Counted from the stretch's first letter, positions 43,385-53,282 are shown. The stretch: DNA of 64,000 bases from CAWCKS01 sp963763485 (GCA_963763485.1 CAVXOW010000009.1:372001-436000); one strand, 5' to 3'. Program-made: numbers and translations. The notes: generated from the letters alone by a model not told the origin.

Positions 43385-45386
43385 CTACTCCGCCGCCTGC
43401 GCGATCCGCGCCCGCTTCACGTCGGGCGGCGTTGCTTCCTCGACCAGCGCCGCGATCGCCTGATCGAGCGACACCACCTGCTGGCGGTCGGACCCGAGCC
43501 GCCGGATCGAGACCGTGCGGGTCTCGGCTTCCTTCTTGCCGACCACGAGCAGGGCCGGGATTTTCGCCAGCGAGTGCTCGCGGACCTTGTAGTTGATCTT
43601 CTCGTTGCGCAGGTCGATGTTGGCGCGCAAGCCCGCACGCCGCACCGCCGAGAGCACCTGCTTCGCGTACTCGTCACCATCAGACGTGATCGTGGTGACG
43701 ACGGCCTGCACCGGCGCCAGCCAGAGCGGGAAGTGGCCGGCAAAATGCTCGATCAGGATGCCGGTGAAGCGCTCCATCGAACCGCAGATCGCGCGATGCA
43801 CCATCACCGGCGTTTTCTTCGAGCCGTCGGCGTCGATATAAAACGCGCCAAACCGTTCCGGCAGGTTGAAGTCGACCTGCGTGGTGCCGCACTGCCAGTC
43901 GCGGCCGATGGCGTCGCGCAGCACGTATTCGAACTTCGGCCCGTAGAACGCGCCTTCGCCCGGGTTGATCGCGGTCTTGACGCGTCCACCGCCTTGCGCT
44001 TCGATACGCTTGAGCACAGCGCCCATGATGCCTTCGGCATGATCCCATGCCGCGTCCGACCCGACCCGCTTGTCCGGGCGCGTCGACAGCTTGACCGTGA
44101 GCTCGCCCTCGAACCCGAAGTCCGCATAGGTCGACAGGATCAGCTCGTTGATCCGCAGGCACTCGCTCGCGAGCTGGTCCTCGGTGCAGAACACGTGCGC
44201 GTCATCCTGGGTGAAGCCGCGCACGCGCAGCAGCCCGTGCATCGCGCCCGACGGCTCGTAACGATGCACGATCCCGAACTCGGCGAGGCGTATCGGCAGG
44301 TCGCGATAGCTCTTCAGGCCGTGCTTGAAGATCTGCACGTGACCCGGGCAGTTCATCGGCTTGATCGCAAACCAGCGCTTGTCCTCGGCCTCGTCGCCGG
44401 CCGACTGCGCCGCGAACATGTTCTCGCGATACCAGTCCCAGTGGCCCGAGGTCTCCCACAGCGACTTGTCGAGCATTTGCGGCGCGTTGACCTCGTCGTA
44501 GATCGCCGGCCAGCCGCCGGCGCATGTAGCTGACGATCGCCTGGAACAGCGTCCAGCCCTTGGCGTGCCAGAACACGACGCCGGGGCCTTCCTCCTGGAA
44601 ATGGAAGAGGTCGAGTTCGCGGCCGAGCCGGCGGTGGTCGCGCTTCTCGGCTTCCTCGAGCTGCTTGATGTAGGCGTCGAGGTCCTCTTGCTTGGCGAAC
44701 GCCGTGCCGTAGATGCGCGTCAGCATCGGATTGTTGGAATCGCCGCGCCAGTAGGCGCCGGCCACCTTCATCAGCTTGAAGGCGTTGCCGACCTTGCCGG
44801 TCGAAGTCATGTGCGGGCCGCGGCAGAGATCGAACCAGTCGCCCTGCTTGTAGATCTTGATGGTCTGGTCCTCGGGGATCGCATCGACCAGCTCGACCTT
44901 GAACAGCTCGCCCTTGTCGCGAAATACGTTCTTCGCCTCGTCGCGCGACCAGATTTCTTTGGTGAACGGTTTGTCGCGCGCGATGATTTCGCGCATCTTC
45001 TTTTCGATCGCGGCGAAATCCTCCGGCGTGAACGGCTCGTTGCGGAAGAAGTCGTAATAGAAGCCGTTCTCGATCACCGGTCCGATGGTAACCTGCGTGC
45101 CCGGCCACAGCGACTGCACGGCCTCCGCCAGCACGTGCGCGGCGTCGTGCCGGATCAATTCCAGCGCGCGCGGGTCGTCGCGGTTGATGAATTCGATCCT
45201 GGCGTCATGCGCGATCGGCTCGGCGAGGTCGGCGAGTTCGCCGTCGAGCGCCATCGCCACCGTGCGCTTGGCCAGCGACGGTGAGATGCCCTTTGCGATC
45301 TCGGTTCCGGTGATGTTTTTGGGGAATTCGCGGCGGGCGCCGTCGGGGAACGTCAGGGCGACCTGAGAGTCGGCTTGAACAGCCAT
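43385..45386 (-). CDS. thrS: Threonyl-tRNA synthetase (frame broken once in this sequence)
   Basis: About 666 residues. From ATG 45386 (after AAGGAGATTGCA) it has the TGS domain (VALTFPDGARREFPKNITGTEIAKGIS), the editing domain with HDAAHVLAEAV and CRGPHMTSTGKV, then class II catalytic motifs KPMNCPGHVQIFK, RLAEFGIVHRYEPSGAMHGLLRVRGFTQDDAHVFC and GSMERFTGILIEHFAG, and the anticodon-binding domain (INYKVREHSLAKIPALLVVGKKE). A single extra base at 44501-44503 breaks the frame at RRRLAGD before YDEVNAPQML. The gene is essential in bacteria, so an assembly insertion is far more likely than a dead gene unless a second copy exists. Confidence 0.95.
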
Positions 45387-45431
45387 TGCAATCTCCTTCT
45401 GCTCACTCCTGCGAACCGACGCAGGTAAGCG

Positions 45432-47492
45432 GTGAGGCTGTATAGCAAGAGAGATTCGCTGATCGCAACTGCGAATCGGCGCGGCACTGGCCTCGGCTGG
45501 ACGGCCGCGACGGGCGCACTTATTCTTCGGTCGGGACCGGGAGGTCGAACGTTGCGGGCAGGGCAGGTCGGTCTTGCGGTTTCTTGCGCGCTGCTCGCCT
45601 TCGCGTTGATCTTCCTTGCGCCGGCGCAAGCCCAGCCAGCCCTGCAGCGGCAGTGCGCGACTATGGGCGGACCGGGCCAGATCGAGGCCTGCTCGGCGCT
45701 GATCGCCACCGGGCGCGGCAACGTCGCCGAGTATTTTTACGCCCGCGGCGCGGCGCTGCTCGACAAGCGGGACTGCGACGGCGCGCTCGCCGATTTCGAC
45801 TCGGCGGTCCGTTTGAAACCCAACGAAGCCTCCTATCACGGCGGGCGGGGCCTCGTGTTCTACCAGTGCAAGCGCGACTACCGGCAGGCGCTCGATGCGT
45901 TCAGCCAGGTCGTGCGCCTGACCCCGAATGACGCCGCCGCCTGGGACATCCGCAGCAATTGCAGGAAGCTGCTCGGCGACCTCGATGGCGCCATCGCCGA
46001 CGACACCATGGCAATCCGGCTCGACCCGAAGACCGCGATGTATCGCGGCAACCGCGCGATCGCCTATCAGGAGAAGGGCGACCGCGTGAATGCGCTCGCC
46101 GACTTCAATTTCGAAGTGCAGGCCTCGCCGACGTCGTCGCCGGCGGTCGCCAACCGTGGCCTGTTCTTTCTCAATATCGGCCAACCCGATCTCGCAATCG
46201 CCGATCTCTCGACCGCGATCAGGCTCGATCCCAACGCCTCGAAAGCCTACGCCAATCGTGCCGAGGCGTTCCGCCAGAAGGGCGACCTCGACCGCGCGCT
46301 TGAAGACCTCGATCAGGCGATCAGAGTCAATCCGCGCGATCCGTTGAATTTCGGTCGCCGCGCCGACGTCCTGCGCTATCGCGGCGATTTTCGCGAGGCG
46401 ATCGCCGAGGACGATCGCGCGCTCACCATCGACGCCGACTACATCCCGGCGTTCACCGGCCGCGGCCTGAGCTTTGAGCGGCTGGGTGATATCGGCGAGG
46501 CCAAGGCCGAATTCGCCAGGGCGATCGCCTCGAAAAGCTACCTCGCCAATCTCGATTACTCGAAGTCCGCGCTGGAGACCGCGCGCGCACGCCTTGCCGC
46601 GCTCGAGTCCGGGGCGCCGCCGCCGCAGATTCCGCCGGCGCCGCGCAAGTCCGAGAAGCAGAACTCGATCCCGACGCCGATTCCGGTGGTCGCACCCGTG
46701 CCGCCTGACTTGAAGCAAACGATCGCCAGCCAGGGCCGGCGCATTGCGCTTGTCATCGGCAACTCCGACTATCAAAGCGTCATCAAGCTGGTGAATCCGA
46801 AGAAGGACGCCGAACTGGTTGCCGCGTCCTTGCGCAATACCGGGTTTGCGGCCGTGACTGTCTTGACCAATGCGCCGCGTGCAAAGTTGCTGGAGGCGCT
46901 GCGCGTCTTCGCAGAGGATGCCAAAGCGGCGGACTGGGCCGTCGTCTACTACGCCGGTCACGGCGTCGAGGTGAACGGCAGCAACTATCTCATCCCGATT
47001 GATGCGAAGATCGCGTCGGGCGCCGATCTCGTCAACCAGGGCGTGCCGGTAAGCGAGATCATTGCCGCGGAGGCCGGCGCGAAAAAGCTCAAGCTTGTTG
47101 TGCTTGACGCCTGCCGCGACAATCCGTTCTCCGCCGAGCCTGCTTCAGCCAACGCCGTCGCATCGGCGGCTCCCGTGGCCTCGGGCGATGCGGGGCGTTC
47201 GCTCGCGCGCACGCTGGCACAGGGCAAGGGGCTCGCGGCAATCAAGGCGGACGCCGGAACGTTGATCGTGTTCGCGGCCAAGGAGGGCCAGACCGCGCTC
47301 GATGGCGATGGCGACAACTCGCCGTTTGCAATTGCGGTCGCCCAGCGCGTCGCTACGCCTGGCGTCGAGATCAACAAGCTGTTTCGCCTCGTGCGCGACG
47401 ACGTCATGGAGGCGACCGCCGGTCGCCAGGAGCCATACACCTATGGCTCGCTGCCGGGCCGCGAGGATTTCTTCTTCGTCGCCGCGAGGTGA
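45432..47492 (+). CDS. TPR and caspase-like (metacaspase family) protein
   Basis: A 686-residue exported protein: signal peptide (VSCALLAFALIFLAPAQA), then about eight TPR helix pairs (for example YFYARGAALLDKRDCDGALADFDSAV, YRGNRAIAYQEKGDRVNALADF, YANRAEAFRQKGDLDRALEDL), a proline-rich linker and a C-terminal caspase p20 fold beginning RRIALVIGNSDYQ. The catalytic dyad is present: His510 in YYAGHGVEV and Cys561 in VLDACRDNP. It should be a cysteine endopeptidase, probably cleaving after basic residues as metacaspases do, placed in the periplasm. It is divergent from thrS by 45 bases. The patatin gene downstream is separated by a repeat element. Confidence 0.88.
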   Translation: MRLYSKRDSLIATANRRGTGLGWTAATGALILRSGPGGRTLRAGQVGLAVSCALLAFALIFLAPAQAQPALQRQCATMGGPGQIEACSALIATGRGNVAEYFYARGAALLDKRDCDGALADFDSAVRLKPNEASYHGGRGLVFYQCKRDYRQALDAFSQVVRLTPNDAAAWDIRSNCRKLLGDLDGAIADDTMAIRLDPKTAMYRGNRAIAYQEKGDRVNALADFNFEVQASPTSSPAVANRGLFFLNIGQPDLAIADLSTAIRLDPNASKAYANRAEAFRQKGDLDRALEDLDQAIRVNPRDPLNFGRRADVLRYRGDFREAIAEDDRALTIDADYIPAFTGRGLSFERLGDIGEAKAEFARAIASKSYLANLDYSKSALETARARLAALESGAPPPQIPPAPRKSEKQNSIPTPIPVVAPVPPDLKQTIASQGRRIALVIGNSDYQSVIKLVNPKKDAELVAASLRNTGFAAVTVLTNAPRAKLLEALRVFAEDAKAADWAVVYYAGHGVEVNGSNYLIPIDAKIASGADLVNQGVPVSEIIAAEAGAKKLKLVVLDACRDNPFSAEPASANAVASAAPVASGDAGRSLARTLAQGKGLAAIKADAGTLIVFAAKEGQTALDGDGDNSPFAIAVAQRVATPGVEINKLFRLVRDDVMEATAGRQEPYTYGSLPGREDFFFVAAR

Positions 47493-47507
47493 GGCGCTCA
47501 TCCTCTC

Positions 47508-47614
47508 GCCTCATCCTGAGGCGCGCGTCGTCAGGAGCGTGTCTCGAAGGATGAGACCACCGGCTGCGCCTCATGATTCGAGACGCCTCGCCTTCGGCTC
47601 GGCTCCTCACCATG
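47508..47614. repeat. Intergenic palindromic repeat (CCTCA...GTCTCGAA family), copy 2
   Basis: CCTCATCCTGAGG (47509-47521) and GTCTCGAAGGATGAG (about 47540-47555) form outer arms, with a second set TTCGAGACG...CTCCTCACCATGA to the right. Word order and composition match the repeat at 842-953. It separates the caspase-like gene from the patatin gene. Confidence 0.7.
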
Positions 47615-47729
47615 ATTGTCAAATTCTCCGCGACAATGATTTTAATTTCCCCACCGGCCGCCCAGCTTTCGCCTTGGATGTGTGCGCAAGCTGAGGTTGC
47701 AGCTACGCAAAATATCGCGGGGGCACGAT

Positions 47730-50174
47730 ATGGCCGCGGTCGCAAGCTTCGTCGGGCTGTTGTTCCGCGCCGCCTGGCGCATCTTCCGGGTGCTGTGGGT
47801 CTGCCGCGTGCCGGCGGTGAGCGCGCTCGGCGGCGGCGCCTTGATGGCGCTGATCCCGCAATCGCTCGATCTGTTCGCCGACACTGGTTTGCCGGTGTGG
47901 CGCTGGGGCTGGTTCTTCTTCTCGCTGTTCATCTGGGCGTGGCTGGTGCACGCGATGGGCCGGCGCGCGTTGCAGTTCGATGAGTGGGTGCCGGAGGCGC
48001 ATCGCCCGGGCGGCCTGAGCGATGCGGACCGCCTCAGGCTGCGCGACGTATTTCGCCTGCCGGCGACGTGGGTGCCGCGGCTGCTCGGGCTGTTTGTGAT
48101 TGCCGCGGTGGCGCGGGCCATTCTCAACATGCGCGCCGACCTTGCCCAGGCCGGCGGCTTGCCCCAGGCGGCGCGGGCGCTGACGTGGAGCTGGGTCCTC
48201 CTGTTCGGCACGGCGCTGGTCGCAATCGCCTATATTGTCGTGGTTCTGCTGTGGCGCGAGCTTCGCGCAAAGATGACGCAGCGCGGCAAGGATCCGCCGC
48301 TGCTCAACAAGACGCAGTCGATCTTCACGCTGGCATTGCCCAACAACTGGCCCGAGCTGCGCAAGCTGCTCGGCTTCCGGGTCAATCGCGTGCTGTTTGC
48401 ATTTGCCCTCTTCATTACCGGCGTCTTCTTTGCCGCGCTGTTCTTCCCGGAATCGATCCCGTGGCTATTCCCGCGCGTCGTGTTCCTGCCCGTGCTGCTG
48501 GGCGGCGGCGTGCTGCTGTTCGGCGAGATCGCCTCGCTGTCGCATCGCTATTCGACGCCGCTGCTGCTGATCTTCTTCGTGATCGGCGGCGTGCTCGGCC
48601 TGTTCCTCACTCATTATAATGACGTGCGCTGGGTCGCAGCAGTGCCGGCATCGCCAGCCTCGGGACCTGCGCACGAGATCAGCATTGCGGAGGCGGTCGC
48701 GCGATGGAAGGCCGCGAACTGCACCGCCGATCCGTGCGAAGTCAGACCAATCGTGGTGGCTGCGGCGGGCGGCGCGAGCCGCGCCGGCTTCTTCACCGCG
48801 ACCCTGGTCGGCGCGCTGCTCGACGAGGCCGCGCTCGATCCCGAACTCGGCAACGTCCGCAGCCGCATCTTTGCGTTGTCGTCGGTGTCGGGCAGTTCGC
48901 TTGGCGCTGCCATGATGCGGGCGGCATGGGCGGATGCGCTTGAAGGCGGCAATATCGACGAGCCACCGTGCCATGACGCCGCGGTGACGGCGTCCTATCG
49001 CAGCCGCGCCGCCGAGCCCGAGGACTACAACCGGGCCCGCAAGGGGTCGTGGCGCGACTGTTTCCAGCAATTGCTCGCCGGCGATTTCCTGTCACCGGTG
49101 TTCGTCGGCATCGCCTATCGCGACATCTTTCCGATCGGCAACGTCTTCACCGGCGAGGCGTTCGGCCTCGACCGTACCGGCCTGCTCGAGCAGTCGTTCG
49201 AGCGCTGGTATCGCGAGGTGACCGGATCATCCGGGGCCTGCGGGAAGGACGACAATACCGGCCTCTGCCGCCGGCTCGGCCACTTGCCGGCTGCTGCGGC
49301 GTCCGGCGCGAAAGCAGAGTGGATGCCGCTGCTCTTCGTCAACGGCACCTCGGTCTCATCAGGCCGGCGCATTCTGGTGTCCGACGTGAAGGTTGATTGT
49401 CTGCAGGACGGCGCCGGGCCATTCCTCAATCTGGCCTACGACTATCGCGAACTGCGGGAGCCCGCGACCCGCAACGGCCCGCGCGGCTGCGACGTCGATG
49501 CCGCAGAGCCTGCGAATGCGGGAATCGATCTGCGTCTGTCGACCACGGCGATGATGAGCGCACGCTTTCCCGTGATTTCGACGCAGGGCGTGATCCGGGG
49601 GCTCGACGGCAGCATCGCCGACAGCATCGTCGATGGCGGCTATTTTGAGAACGATGGCCTTGCCACCGCGGCTGACGTCGTGCGCGAGCTGCAGACAAGA
49701 GGACTGCATCCGCTCGTCATCCAGACCGTAAGCGAGCCGGATGAAGTGCGCGACACCCAGCGGGCCACCGCCGATCAGCGGCCGCCGTTGCCGAAATCGG
49801 GCGCCCGCACGCTGTTCGACGCTTACACCTCGATCGGCCGCGCGCTCTATGCGACCCGCTCGGGCCAGGAAGATGGCCACATGGCCTATCTGCAGCAAAC
49901 CCTGCAGGGGCCCTTGATCAGCATCGGGGTACACCCGATCGAGCCGGGCACGGGCGCGCTGTGCCGCTCGCCGGTCAAGCAGACGACCACTATGAATGTG
50001 GTGTCGATGAGCTGGTGGATTTCGCAGCCGGTCCAGGCCTATCTCGACGCCCAATTGTGCGCGCCGGAAGTCGACCAGATCCTGATTTGCGAGCTGAAGC
50101 GAGGGGTCGGCAAGGACGGCCAGCCGACCGGGCCGTCATGCCCGCCGCAGCCGGTCGCGCTGTCGCGCAAGTGA
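47730..50174 (+). CDS. Membrane-anchored patatin-like phospholipase
   Basis: An 814-residue protein with a membrane N-terminal half of about seven to eight helices (for example GWFFFSLFIWAWLVHAMG, LLGLFVIAAVARAILNM, WVLLFGTALVAIAYIVVVLLW, LFAFALFITGVFFAALFFP, LPVLLGGGVLLFGEIA, LLLIFFVIGGVLGLFL) and a C-terminal patatin domain. The lipase parts are IVVAAAGGASRAGFFTATLVGALL (oxyanion), the nucleophile elbow GSSLG with Ser390, and the dyad aspartate in VDGGYFENDG (Asp635). Cysteines in the lipase domain suggest it faces the periplasm. I chose ATG 47730 over GTG 47682. It follows a caspase-like gene; any joint role is a guess. Confidence 0.85.
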   Translation: MAAVASFVGLLFRAAWRIFRVLWVCRVPAVSALGGGALMALIPQSLDLFADTGLPVWRWGWFFFSLFIWAWLVHAMGRRALQFDEWVPEAHRPGGLSDADRLRLRDVFRLPATWVPRLLGLFVIAAVARAILNMRADLAQAGGLPQAARALTWSWVLLFGTALVAIAYIVVVLLWRELRAKMTQRGKDPPLLNKTQSIFTLALPNNWPELRKLLGFRVNRVLFAFALFITGVFFAALFFPESIPWLFPRVVFLPVLLGGGVLLFGEIASLSHRYSTPLLLIFFVIGGVLGLFLTHYNDVRWVAAVPASPASGPAHEISIAEAVARWKAANCTADPCEVRPIVVAAAGGASRAGFFTATLVGALLDEAALDPELGNVRSRIFALSSVSGSSLGAAMMRAAWADALEGGNIDEPPCHDAAVTASYRSRAAEPEDYNRARKGSWRDCFQQLLAGDFLSPVFVGIAYRDIFPIGNVFTGEAFGLDRTGLLEQSFERWYREVTGSSGACGKDDNTGLCRRLGHLPAAAASGAKAEWMPLLFVNGTSVSSGRRILVSDVKVDCLQDGAGPFLNLAYDYRELREPATRNGPRGCDVDAAEPANAGIDLRLSTTAMMSARFPVISTQGVIRGLDGSIADSIVDGGYFENDGLATAADVVRELQTRGLHPLVIQTVSEPDEVRDTQRATADQRPPLPKSGARTLFDAYTSIGRALYATRSGQEDGHMAYLQQTLQGPLISIGVHPIEPGTGALCRSPVKQTTTMNVVSMSWWISQPVQAYLDAQLCAPEVDQILICELKRGVGKDGQPTGPSCPPQPVALSRK

Positions 50175-50337
50175 TGTCCTCGCCGAACTGTGGCGATCGA
50201 GATGGCGCGTGGTGGCCAAATTGTGGCAAATATGTCGCCGGCCGCTATGATGCAGCAACGCTCGCGTGTGCCCAAAATTGCTTGGGCGTGCCGGCACAAC
50301 TTCGGGTCCATACCCGCCAGGCATTTGGGACAGGCAT

Positions 50338-50745
50338 TTGAGGACCTTTCTTCGCGCGCTACTTGCAGCGCAACTCGTTCTCAGCGGGTGTGCGTCATTG
50401 CCGCAAGTCTGCCTGCCGCCGGCACAGTGGGCGATCTCGGCGGAAATGTTCTTTGGCCGCAGCATCGGCGAGCGCGTCGTGAGCGAGTTGGAATTTGCCG
50501 CATTCCTCGCCAGCGAAATCACGCCGCGTTTTCCCGATGGTCTGACGGTGCTCGATGCGCGGGGCCAATGGCGCGATGGCGAACGCGGAACGGTCGTCCG
50601 CGAGGCGAGCAAGCTGGTTAAGATCGTCTTTGCTGACGACGCACCCAAGCGCGCCGATCTCGACGCGATCGCGGCAAGCTACAAGCTGAAATTCCGCCAG
50701 CAGTCCGTGTTGATTACGCTGCAGTCGGCGTGCGCGACGTTCTGA
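50338..50745 (+). CDS. DUF3574 family lipoprotein
   Basis: A 135-residue protein with a lipoprotein signal (LLAAQLVLSGC, Cys17). The mature part matches the DUF3574 pattern: EMFFGRSIGERVVSELEFAAFLASEITPRFPDGLTVLDARGQWRD and then ASKLVKIVFADDAPKRADLDAIAASYKLKF. These proteins have a ferredoxin-like fold; function is unknown. Translation is placed at TTG 50338, which gives a proper lipoprotein signal; a longer ATG/GTG frame would add residues without one. It follows the patatin gene after 163 bases. Confidence 0.8.
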   Translation: MRTFLRALLAAQLVLSGCASLPQVCLPPAQWAISAEMFFGRSIGERVVSELEFAAFLASEITPRFPDGLTVLDARGQWRDGERGTVVREASKLVKIVFADDAPKRADLDAIAASYKLKFRQQSVLITLQSACATF

Positions 50746-51012
50746 AGCGAATTGCGCGGCCGGCAAGCTCTGGTTGTATTTGGAGTTTTCATGACGAAAA
50801 TCACCATCATCACAATTGTGCGGAAAAAGACCTTGTCTCGGCCCTGATCACGACAAAGTGCACAACAAAAATTAAGGTCGAGAATGAAGTTGGGGACATT
50901 AACAAGTCGCGCGGGAAGCGCGCAGCCGCTTCGTTCAACACGATAGCAGGGCCTTGGCGCGTAAGCGTTGTGTGTGTGTCGCGCGCCGGGCAACTGCTGC
51001 AGGGGAAGTGTT

Positions 51013-52173
51013 ATGGGTGGGTGGCTCCGGTCGATGTTTCGGCCCCGGGTGTGTGTTGCCGTTAGTTGTGCGCTGATCGCGCTGTTCTCCTCTCAAGCCG
51101 CATTCTCCGAGAAAGTTCCGCGCCCGAGTTCGGGCGCGCCCGTGCCCAACAAGCCGGAGCTCGGAAGTGCTGGCGAACGTCTCAACGCCAACACGATTGC
51201 AATCATCTCCGGCAATCTCAACGCGACCTACGTGACGATCGCGTACGATCTGTCCGCCGTCCTCGACAACGGAGATGAGTTTCGCGTTCTCCCAGTCGTC
51301 GGCAAGGGCGGCGGACAGAACATCAAGGATGTCCGGTATCTGAAGGGCATCGATCTCGGCATCACGCAGTCGAACCTGCTGAATACCTTCCGCCGCACCA
51401 ACGAGGCCGGCTATATCGACGACAAGATCGTCTACATCGCGAAGCTGTTCAATGAGGAGATGCACCTCGTGGTGCGCGCCGACAGCGGTATCAACTCGAT
51501 CGACGACCTCGCCGGCAAGAAGGTCAATTTCAGCGATATCGGCAGCGGTTCGCAGCTGTCCTCGCGCGACATCTTCGACAAGCTCGGCATTAAGGTCGAG
51601 GAAGTCAACATGGGCCAGGGCGACGCGATCGAGAAGCTGAAATCGGGAGAGATCGCCGCGACCATTCTGATTGCCGGCAAGCCCACGGCATCCACGGCGA
51701 AGCTGCAGGCGAGCGAGGGGTTCCGCATCCTGCCGGTCCCCTATCGCAAGCCGCTGCAGGCGGATTATTTGCCGGCCACGCTGTCGGCCGACGATTATCC
51801 GAAGCTCATCGACAAGGCGCACCCGGTCGATACCATCGCCTGCGGCGCGGTGTTGATCGCCTACAACTGGCCCGAAGGTTCGGATCGCTATCGCCGCATC
51901 CAGCTGTTCGTCGACAATTTCTTCCCGAAGCTCGCCGAATTTCAGAAGGCGCCGCGTCATCCGAAGTGGAAGGAAACCAACCTCTCGGCGACGCTGCCGG
52001 GCTGGCCCCGCTTCAAGGGCGCCGACGAATGGTTGAAGCGACAGCCCCAGGCGCAGCGTGAGGATTTCGATCGCTTCGTTGCGGCCAAACGGCCCGATGC
52101 TTCCCCTGAGGTTCGCGAACAGCTGTTCAAGGATTTCATGCAATGGCGCAACGCGCAGGGCAACAGCAACTGA
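51013..52173 (+). CDS. TAXI family TRAP transporter solute-binding protein
   Basis: A 386-residue periplasmic binding protein. A signal peptide (VCVAVSCALIALFSSQAAFS) is followed by the TAXI fold: NTIAIISGNLNATYVTIAYDLSAVLD, LPVVGKGGGQNIKDVRYLKGIDLGITQSN, LVVRADSGINSIDDLAGKKVNFSDIGSGSQLSSRDIF and VEEVNMGQGDAIEKLKSGEIAATILI. Such proteins deliver ligands to a DctQM-type permease or act as orphan sensors; no permease gene is in the window, so an orphan role is likely. ATG 51013 follows CAGGGGAAGTG. The next gene starts 83 bases downstream. Confidence 0.85.
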   Translation: MGGWLRSMFRPRVCVAVSCALIALFSSQAAFSEKVPRPSSGAPVPNKPELGSAGERLNANTIAIISGNLNATYVTIAYDLSAVLDNGDEFRVLPVVGKGGGQNIKDVRYLKGIDLGITQSNLLNTFRRTNEAGYIDDKIVYIAKLFNEEMHLVVRADSGINSIDDLAGKKVNFSDIGSGSQLSSRDIFDKLGIKVEEVNMGQGDAIEKLKSGEIAATILIAGKPTASTAKLQASEGFRILPVPYRKPLQADYLPATLSADDYPKLIDKAHPVDTIACGAVLIAYNWPEGSDRYRRIQLFVDNFFPKLAEFQKAPRHPKWKETNLSATLPGWPRFKGADEWLKRQPQAQREDFDRFVAAKRPDASPEVREQLFKDFMQWRNAQGNSN

Positions 52174-52256
52174 GCTGAGGAAGCGGAGGCTGGGCGAACG
52201 GCAAGTCCAAGAAGAACAAATCCAAGAAGAAACGGAATGACGACAGGAGGTTGGTA

Positions 52257-53232
52257 ATGAGTTCTCCAGTCCAGACTGATTTCGACGGCGGTGAGCGAGA
52301 ATCACTTCGTTGGATGCGCGAGACGGTTGACGATCCGTCGTCCGCGGTGTTCGCAGCGGCGGAACGGCTGAAGCGACAACGCGAACGGGCGCCGCGGCCG
52401 CAGGCCGACATCGAAGCGGCAATGAGCCAGCTCGTGCGCGAGAATTGGACCCCCCCGGCACTGGATCCGGTGATCATGGAGCCGCCGCCGAGGCAGGGTT
52501 CGCTCCGGCCGAGCTGGGGCATGATCGCGCGCGTGTTCGGTGCGGTCGGATGTGCCGCGGGCGTGGCACTGTTCGTCGCAGGCGGCGCGCCGCTGTCGTC
52601 GGTCGACACGTCTGCGAATACCGATCGACAGGTCTCCGGCAACCAAGTCTCCGGCAACCAAGTCTCCGGCAGCTGGCAACCAGGTCTCCGGCACGATGGG
52701 CGACGTTCGCCCGATCGCCTTCGCGCCACCGGACCAGGGCCCCTCGCGGGCGACGACCACGCCGACCGAGCAGCGCATCGTCAGCGCGTCTCCGGCGTTC
52801 GCGCCGAATGCGGTGATCGGCGCTGCGGTCGCCTCGACGGGGCAGCCGCCACGCGAGTTGCCGCAGGCAGTGACGATGCCGGCATCGCCGCCGGCGGCCG
52901 CACCGCTCGAGCCGGCGCCCGCGCTGCGTGCGCTGGAACGCGCGCTTGATCGCGATGAGATCGCGAACCTGCTCAAGCGCGGACAGGAGCTTGCGACGCA
53001 AGGTGATCTTGCCGGCGCCAGGTTGCTGCTGCGGCGCGCCGCCGAAGCCGGCGATGCGCAGGCGATGCAGGCGCTTGGCGCGACCTACGACTCGACCGTG
53101 CTAACCAGGCTCAAGGTGATCGGCGTCGCGCCAGACGATGCGCGCGCGCGTGCCTGGTACCAACGCGCGGCCGCTGCGGGAGCGCCGGAAGCGGGTCGTC
53201 GTCTTGAGCAGCTTGCGGGGCGCTCGCAGTAG
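52257..53232 (+). CDS. Membrane protein with SGNQV tandem repeat and Sel1-like C-terminus (frame broken in the repeat)
   Basis: The N-terminal part (ESLRWMRETVDDPSSAVFAAAERLKRQ, then a membrane helix FGAVGCAAGVALFVAGGA) is read from ATG 52257; the C-terminal part (EIANLLKRGQELATQGDLAGARLLLRRAAEAGDAQAMQALG, ARAWYQRAAAAGAPEAGRRL, Sel1/TPR-like) is in another frame ending at 53232. They are joined through a 15-base tandem repeat at 52632-52692 (coding SGNQV). The third copy has 7 extra bases, which shifts the frame. Without them the protein is about 322 residues. ATG 52257 has AGGAGGTTGGTA upstream. It follows the TAXI gene. Function unknown. Confidence 0.75.
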
Positions 53233-53282
53233 AGCATGATGCCTCGCGACAAACGCGAAGCGTTTGCGCGGAGATCATGCTC
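53232..53282. repeat. Intergenic palindromic repeat (GAGCATGAT...ATCATGCTC)
   Basis: GAGCATGAT (53232-53240) pairs with ATCATGCTC (53274-53282), enclosing an inner hairpin CAAACGCG/CGTTTGCG around 53250-53268. It begins in the stop codon of the preceding gene and could act as its terminator. The end words recur near 37209-37245 and in degraded form near 56390. Confidence 0.7.

Noticed and set aside
45432..46961. N-terminal extension of the thrS frame antisense to the caspase-like gene
   Set aside because: TGS domain and ribosome binding site define the thrS start at 45386; the extension is shadow.
50746..51012. Possible small gene starting at an ATG near 50791
   Set aside because: The frame is short, has mixed composition and no continuation; more likely the promoter region of the TAXI gene.
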